Of a stretch of DNA of 64,000 bases, positions 57,912-64,000 are shown in pieces; the stretch's first letter is position 1, and every line of letters starts with the position of its first letter. The stretch is taken from the NCBI GenBank assembly GCA_035772405.1, contig JAYKKM010000428.1, positions 7,656,001-7,720,000 on the forward strand, written 5' to 3'. The notes under the pieces were generated by a model. It made no database searches. It saw only the letters and a list, made by a program, of their open reading frames with translations, and had not been told where the DNA came from. This DNA is from Chrysogorgia sp. JL179-B06. Its lineage: Eukaryota; Cnidaria; Anthozoa; Scleralcyonacea; Chrysogorgiidae. A program made the translations under genes and the position numbers.

Positions 57912-57940
57912 CTGACGTTTCGAGCGGAGCCCTTCTTGAT
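57912..57940 (-). ncRNA. Degenerate hammerhead-ribozyme-like motif
   Basis: The minus strand reads AAGAAGGGCTCCGCTCG then AAACGTCAG. The helix II/GAAAC/GTC portion matches the hammerhead motif carried by Penelope-like elements. The CTGANGA box is not intact (ATCAAGA), so it would not cleave as expected. Confidence 0.45.
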
Positions 57941-58084
57941 ATATATCCAAAACACTGTCTACGCAGCACTCTACTTTTTTTACTTATATTTTATTAGCTA
58001 ACCACTTTAAAATACTTTTGATCCATTAGAAATGCTTGAGAGTGCTATGGAAGAAAGAAAAAAACACTTTGCAGAAATAGTTAA

Positions 58085-58380
58085 ATGGTTTTTAGAGGGG
58101 GAGACATTGTTGTCCCCCAAGTCAAATTTGGGGGCGCGCCGTCCCCCGCTTCCTACGCCACGGTTCGGCGGGTAGTTTATCGAGTAGCGCAGGAACAACA
58201 ATGCTCGAATAAGTTGTTTGTTATACGCCGAATGACAATTAGAGTAGACCCAGCCTCGTACCCAGGCGCTTATTTTGCTACCCGCCGCATGACGCGCGCG
58301 TTGATGCGACGTCCAAAACCTAGTCGCGCAAAGCAAAACAAGCGCCTGCTACGAGGCTGCGTACCCCGGGAAGCAATTTA
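58085..58380. other. GC-rich segment, possible transposon end
   Basis: GGGGGAGACATTGTTGTCCCCC and TCCTACGCCAC resemble transposon-end sequence. A frame of 98 codons (58085-58381) is arginine-rich and not convincing. Confidence 0.35.
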
Positions 58381-58421
58381 ATTGCCACAGGAGGTATTAT
58401 ATATAGTGACCAAATTGTTGT

Positions 58422-58576
58422 CTTCAACGACGCAAATCAACCACGCTGTGGATGGTTAGGATATTTGGTTTATCTGGGTGAGCCTTCAAACCGCTATTTT
58501 TTTTAAGCGGTCGTTCACAGCCAGAATTTACGTTTTCTATAAGACAGTACACCGTGGTTGATTTGCGTGGTTGAAG
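58422..58576. mobile_element. MITE of 155 bp with 27-bp inverted ends
   Basis: CTTCAACGACGCAAATCAAC at 58422 pairs with its complement GTTGATTTGCGTGGTTGAAG ending 58576. A small internal hairpin AACCGC/GCGGTC is present. Confidence 0.85.
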
Positions 58577-59380
58577 CACCTCTATATATAACTGGTCTGC
58601 TTGGTCCCATTACCAGTCACTTATAGAAAGTTTCGTAAAAAGGATGGCGCAGCTGGAGTCTATTTTTTCATGGTAGTGACTACTGGTCATTGGATTGTTG
58701 GCGCAAGTTTGTCCAACGACCAATCAAATTTGTTTTATACGATAACTATGGCGTCAGCTGCAGGAGTCCTTTTTCCCGTGTCGTGATACAAACGGCATTT
58801 TCCCTCTTCAAAAACGAGACTGGACAAAAAAACCTTGAAAGTGGAGATGTTCTTTATGACCAGAAATCTTTCCACTAAATTCTAAAAGCCGTCAACACTA
58901 GTTGTCAACACTCGCGGAGGACGTATGAGAGGACTGTATGACATTTAATATATTTTTAGACTTTTATCCTCAGGTGAGATATCAAGTGCGAACTTGTTGC
59001 TTTTGTTCGTGAAGGTTGTTTACAGTATCTATAGAAACTTTTCGGGCTACAGAAAAGAAAATAAGAATATAGATATTGGATACGTGTTTACTGTTTTTAA
59101 GTAAGACGGCCGAAGAGCGGTCAAGAGTGGCTGTCAAGCTGAAGCATGATATATAAGCATCACCCAGTAAAGTTAAAACACAAATTATATCAGGAATTGC
59201 AAATTTCAAACTTGTTCATCTGGTCAAAAAACGTTGCTTTAAAAACCACCTTAAAAGCATAAAACGAGAAAAATACTGTATATTTGTATTTAATTTTCAA
59301 AGTAAAAACATTTGCCGCCTAACAATTCGCCAACAGACTGTTATAAATACAGGTCAGTGGTCGCTAGCATGAGAAAATAG
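58577..59380. other. No gene recognised
   Basis: Short frames only. Nothing family-like on either strand. Confidence 0.4.
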
Positions 59381-59573
59381 GGATAACCTTTCATGTTACT
59401 CCATCACCAATATAAACATCACTGGATAACTGATCAAGGGAATCGAGGTGGGAGGGTTAGGAAGACACTTAAGGCGGGGGGTTAGGGTTAGAAAACTCAT
59501 TAGGGTAGCGGTTATTTCATGACGATTATATACCTCGATTCATTTGGTGATGGAGTAACATGAAAGGTTAACC
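59381..59573. mobile_element. MITE of 193 bp with 31-bp inverted ends
   Basis: GGATAACCTTTCATGTTACT, CCATCACCAA pairs with TTTGGTGATGGAGTAACATG, AAAGGTTAACC. The centre holds a G-rich GGCGGGGGGTTAGGGTTAG, the complement of the AACCCCCGCC motif in other MITEs here. Confidence 0.87.
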
Positions 59574-60087
59574 GAAAATGGACTCCAGCTGACGCCATCG
59601 TTTTTACGACACTTTTTGCATAAAATAAAATATAAAATATAAACCGGAAAATGTCCTCATGAGACTTGATAATCAAGTTCAAAAACAAGACAAGACAAAC
59701 TATGAATGGTACTATTTCCAAGTAATTATCAAACCAAAGTCATCAAACCAAATTCATTATCAAATCAAAGTCATATATTACTACCGCGCTAATATTAACC
59801 CTAATACTAATCCTAATACTAACCCACCCTAATCCTAACACTAATACGTACTACGCGTTTCTTTGACTTGGGCGATCTTTGCGTCTATCGATCTTTGTGT
59901 TAAAGTGGTGCTACGATCACATTTTTACCTATCGATATTTTTAGGTATTTATAAAGCAGAGCTTCTAAATATTACTCGGTTGAAACCGTTTTGCGATTCG
60001 ACGATGGCAAGTATTATTTTTCTGACTCCGAATCTGGAGTTGTTATGTCCGCCATTAATCGTTCATGTTCCTGACCAGCGTAACGAA

Positions 60088-60263
60088 GTGACGTCAGATT
60101 CTCAACGCGAAGACTCCACATGGCTAATTCTTCAAGTAAATCAAGGTCGTTTTTTTCAAATTCTTCGTCTGAAAGGCTGAACATTTCATCTACTTCTCGA
60201 AAAAACAAGAAAACAAATAACCTCGACCGAAATTCAGGCGTAGCATTGAGAATCTGACGTCAC
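60088..60263. mobile_element. Inverted-repeat element GTGACGTCAGATTCTCAACGC
   Basis: GTGACGTCAGATTCTCAACG (60088) pairs with GAGAATCTGACGTCAC (60263) plus GCGT. A minus-strand frame inside (60208-60014, FSLSDEEFEKNDLDLLEELA) is acidic and crosses the left end; unidentified. Confidence 0.65.
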
Positions 60264-61038
60264 AAACAATATTACCTTTGAAATTGAAAAATGAAATTGC
60301 AGGCTCACTTGGTACACGTTTTTAGTAATGGTAGCCTAAATAATAGTGATTTCAGAGCTCAAAATACTTATTCAAAATACCATTTTTAGTCTTTTTTTAT
60401 ATCGATGATCACTTTCGACCCTGAAATACTATTCTATGCTAAAGAAAATCTAAAAGACGGGGGTGAATTTTCATCGGTAGTGGCACTTTAACATATTAAT
60501 ATTATTCGTTTATTATTTATTCGTGACGATATCATCCATCACTGGTTTCTTAAACGAAGCGAGCGCATCCTATTGGAATACAGTTGTTCTACATTCTAAG
60601 TGAATATTTATTGTTGAATTAGTTATTTTGGCATTTTAGAAAGTCCGAGTAGCGATTAAAATTTTTTAAACAAGTGATCTAGCTTCGTAAATCTACTTAT
60701 TTATATCACATGGCTCGGTTTTCTTTGTTATTTTCGGGGAATATATTCAATAGCCTCTGTACATGAACTGTCTGAAAAGCTGGTAACGCTTTTTTATTGT
60801 AACAAGGGTGTGCATGCGGGGCTAAAAACAATGGCAAACAATAGATTAATATTCCCCTCTAATATCCTCCTCTAACATACATCGATTTACAATTCAAATG
60901 TAACACTTCATTATTTGTTTATTATTTAATCGCGTTTCCAACGCATTACAAATCATCCACTGAAACTAGAAATACGCCCCCCTCCCCCCCCCCCCCCCCC
61001 CCCCCAGCCATGGTTCCTAGGGCCCAGACCGCGTACGC
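60264..61038. other. No gene recognised; C-run
   Basis: AT-rich sequence, then a run of C with one T at 60967-61005. The C-run is followed by AGCCATGGTTCCTAGGGCCC, similar to CAACCATGGTCACCAGCGACC near 53574. Confidence 0.5.
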
Positions 61039-61039
61039 C

Positions 61040-61260
61040 GTGTCTTTATTTTGAACGTTATCTCGGACAATATTTACTCGATTTCAATACTGAAAACAGA
61101 TTTGGAATTAGCGAGTCTAAACATATAACGTATATGTGCCTATTATATTACACAAACGTGTATACCCTTTGCGTTTACTGCCCAAATATTGTCCGATTCA
61201 AACGGATCACCCAAAACGATTTACATTTTTACATTTTTGGTCGATCGAATCGTAGACACA
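61040..61260. repeat. Dispersed repeat B, inverted copy outside the block
   Basis: The minus strand contains the repeat B core (TTTGAACGTT, CTGAAAACAGATTTGGAATT on the plus strand). 61180-61215 on the plus strand is the complement of GGTGATCCGTTTGAATCGG at 26413, so it carries both ends of the 26390-26690 unit. Confidence 0.75.
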
Positions 61261-61701
61261 TGCGTTGCCTGAGCCTAGCCAGGCTTCTTATTTATTTGTT
61301 ACCCGTAACCATTAGACTCAACTAATTGAATAATGTGCGATTTTGCCAGCTTGGGGTTAACAAATGAGAAATTATAAACGTTTGCCAAGATGAAAAGTGA
61401 TAAACGAGCCAACGGGAGGAAATATTATCTATAAAACTTACATCAATGGTTGTTACAATCTCAAATTGAAGAATACTATAATTGTAAGCTGTTTATACCC
61501 TTTCAACTTTAAATTTCCATTTTATCTCTCGCTGACGTCAAACTACAATTCAAGTTATACCATCAGGACCTCCCGAAATAACCGATTTCCTCGTAATTAA
61601 ACTGAAGTAGTGAAGGGAAATTATAATCGCATGTAAATTTTTTACACACTTGAGTACATGTTAATTTTCTTTTTTAACATCCATGACGAGCGCGGATATA
61701 A

Positions 61702-61984
61702 AGCTAAATGAATTAACGTTGTCCTCGACAAAGATAAAAGGCCAAAGCTAAAAGGTCAAAGCCAAGCGCGAAACGTACGATTTCCTTCAAACGATTGGCT
61801 GCAAGTCAGCAAGTCTCCCCTGTATTTCAATTTAATGGAGAATTTCGACACAACTAAATTAAAACTTGTCGCTATTATCGTACTTTTCGGGATTGGCTTT
61901 GACTTTTTAGCTTTGGCCTTTTAGCTTTGGCCTTTTAGCTTTGGCCTTTTAGCTTTGTCGAGGACAACGTTAATTCATTTAGCT
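61702..61984. mobile_element. MITE with about 75-bp inverted ends and one expanded arm
   Basis: AGCTAAATGAATTAACGTTG, TCCTCGACAAAG, AAGGCCAAAGCTAAAAGG pair with the right end. The right arm has three TTTTAGCTTTGGCC units where the left has one. Confidence 0.88.
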
Positions 61985-62254
61985 GTATACCATATATGTG
62001 CATCGTCATATGTTTCAACGCAAGCTGCCAAGCTGTTCCTGTATTTGTATTGCAGCATAGTAATGATAAATTATTTCAGAAGGGAAGTTAATTACACGAT
62101 ATAGGACAAGCATATTCGACCGTCATTTAATCACTACCATAGTATAGTCGTTAATTCCATTACTCAGTTCAGAATCATCATCAGGGTACACGAAAACTTT
62201 AACATATATCATCATTATTATTACCTACTACGGAAAATTATTGACTCGAGCCAG

Positions 62255-62345
62255 TCGAGCGGGATTTGAATTGCCACCTTCGGAATTCCGATTCACTCTA
62301 CTTCGCTGTAGCCTGCGGCTCTGCTTTACCATGCCGTCGCGCCAA
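62255..62345 (-). other. Possible tRNA-derived SINE head
   Basis: Minus strand: GGCGCGACGGCATGGTAAAG, CAGAGC and, 50 bases on, GGTGGCAATTCAAATCCCGC. The layout is A-box-like then B-box-like. Too diverged to name a tRNA. Confidence 0.35.
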
Positions 62346-62370
62346 CTCGGAACAGTGTGCTTAAAATGGT

Positions 62371-62655
62371 TTAAGATTAGGACACACGAAGCGACAAATC
62401 GCGGGAGCATGTTGCGGTGACATTTCCCCTGTTGAGGACACACAGGGAGACATGTCATAGAAGGAAAAGGAAAATAGAATAACGTTCTTTTAATTTTATC
62501 GCAGAGACTAGTTGCTGCTTATACGATGGAACGTGGGAAATTTTGTCCCCGCGTGACAAGATTTCGCATGGTGCATACGACGGGATTTGTCCCTGCAACA
62601 TGTCCCCTGGATATGCACGTCCCGCGATTTGTCGTCTCGTGTGTCCCAACCTTAA
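62371..62655. mobile_element. MITE with 35-bp inverted ends
   Basis: TTAAGATTAGGACACACGAA, GCGACAAATCGCGGG pairs with CCCGCGATTTGTCGTCTCG, TGTGTCCCAACCTTAA. Subterminal GACATGT/ACATGTC motifs repeat inside. Confidence 0.87.
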
Positions 62656-64000
62656 GCTCCCGAAATATTTAATTTCACACAACTTAATACTTATCTGCAA
62701 GGATGTGAACAACTATGTTTCAGCTGGATAGAGCGCATCCAAGCTCGCCATGCTGTGCAGTTCGGTTTCCGGCACTCCATCTGACAAGACGCAAATCCGT
62801 AACATCTGGCGCGTATTAATCCAGGTCCAAAGAGCAACTTCTTTTGCCAATTGTCACGAATGTCACCTAATGGCTAATGGTTTATACAACGCACCTCTTT
62901 ATAGTGATAAATGTAAAGTTATTTACACAATAATTTAATATATATAGTCGTACCATACACTTGTATGGCATATAGTCCAACAATATAGAACTAGGAGTTC
63001 TTATCAGAAGTGAAATGCTGCCTCTGGACTGACGCAGGATCAGGCATGCCAGCAGAATGATTGCTAGAAATTTTCTATAGCATATAGCGGATCAAATAAA
63101 TAGACTGTAGTCTGTAGAATATACACCACATTGTAATATTAAAATAACATACGGTAATCATATGGCGCGTTTGTAATGTCAAAATTCAATGTGACCATTT
63201 GAACGCCATACATATAATTCGAACAACAATACTCGAATCGCGAAGTTATAAATTTTCCTCATAACACATATTTTAAATCGAATAAACGAACGAGCGGTAG
63301 GCGTAAACTCGGGCTACTATACTTGGACTTGTGTATGTAAAAGTACGGAGCACAACGTATGCATATACCGCAATTTGAAAGCCAACGAATGTAGCTATGT
63401 TTATATTGAAGTAAAAGCTACAGTAATATATTGTGAGCAATGATAGTATTAAATTTGGATATCTAAATGTAAACAATGTCGAACTGCGAACTATGTTGAA
63501 CCGTGTAGCTTTGTTTCAATATAAAACTAATGTCACACCCATTTTAACTTGTATGACTTCTTGTATGACTTTTGAAATACAACAGCTACAGGCATGTAGA
63601 AGAACTTTTAAAATTTAAATTTCTGATGTAATTCGAAGCGCTCCGTGGAAACCCCGCGCTTAATCATACACGAATATGACATACCACGAATATCAAGGCA
63701 TGTTCGATATTGCGCTTTTTTAAAAACAACTAAGTAAGTTAGCACAATAACGTTTACGTATATTGTAGACAGATAAATTATCTTTGTTTTAAGGTATAAG
63801 AGAGATTGTAGGGTTGATTATTTGTCAAGAAAACGTTCGACGTATTTGGGTTAAATTACGATGCTGTTTTTGAAGATGGCGGCCAAATTATATCTTTGCA
63901 TATATATTATAAGGTCTAATGTCTAATGCACGAGTTGTTTGACTTGTCTAATCTTCGCTTGCTTCGAAATCACAGAAACAGCAAGCAAAGTTAGCAAACC
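62656..64000. other. No gene recognised to the right edge
   Basis: Short frames only. The right edge has a TTGAAGATGGCGGCCAAATT stretch (about 63868) that resembles the GGCGGCCA motif of several MITE ends, but no partner end is visible. Confidence 0.4.

Noticed and set aside
58085..58381. A 98-codon arginine-rich frame
   Set aside because: Starts in a GC-rich transposon-end-like segment, biased composition, no family resemblance.

Overview
The window looks like intergenic and intronic DNA from an AT-rich animal genome. A cnidarian (sea-anemone-like anthozoan) is my best guess. The grounds are phase-1 introns between small cysteine-rich extracellular modules, an antistasin-like plus Kazal secreted inhibitor, Penelope-like and PIF/Harbinger elements, several non-LTR retrotransposon tails ending in (TATC)n, and dozens of MITE or foldback insertions. 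No sequence search was possible, so the taxon is inference.

Layout. 1-738 holds a frameshifted coding fragment on the minus strand that runs off the left edge. 1373-5577 is a PIF/Harbinger DNA transposon with a decayed DDE transposase (+) and a multi-exon Myb/SANT-like partner gene (-), inserted in a (TATC)n tract. From about 3834 to 28590 a block of about 24.8 kb runs, and it is repeated head-to-tail at about 28591-53638. The left breakpoint cuts the Harbinger element, so copy 2 opens with half of it. The two copies match almost line for line but differ by insertions, deletions, microsatellite lengths and some substitutions. 53639-64000 is single-copy, gene-poor DNA with at least nine inverted-repeat elements and a diverged inverted relic of a repeat found inside the block.

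The main gene is carried once per block. I assembled it from splice sites and reading phase: a TATA box, a noncoding first exon, a signal-peptide exon, a 22-nt microexon, an antistasin-like exon and two exons that each encode a follistatin-N-like plus Kazal module. Copy 1 (ATG 13343, stop 20973-20975) reads as an intact 222-residue secreted precursor. Copy 2 (ATG 38858) has a CAG-to-TAG change in the last exon that would end the protein at residue 165 and remove the second Kazal domain. Its first Kazal exon differs from copy 1 by seven amino-acid changes against two silent ones, three of them in or beside the reactive-site loop. The antistasin exon is identical in the two copies.

The rest of the block is mobile DNA: LINE fragments of several families, a Penelope RT fragment, tRNA-like cores inside inverted repeats, a MULE-type and a hAT-type MITE with readable target duplications, hairpins with GC-rich loops, a 60-bp minisatellite, a 21-bp repeat of different length in the two copies, and a roughly 265-bp array of GGTGYTA/TARCACC quasi-palindromes. 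An assembly artefact (two haplotypes laid in tandem) remains a real alternative to a true tandem duplication.
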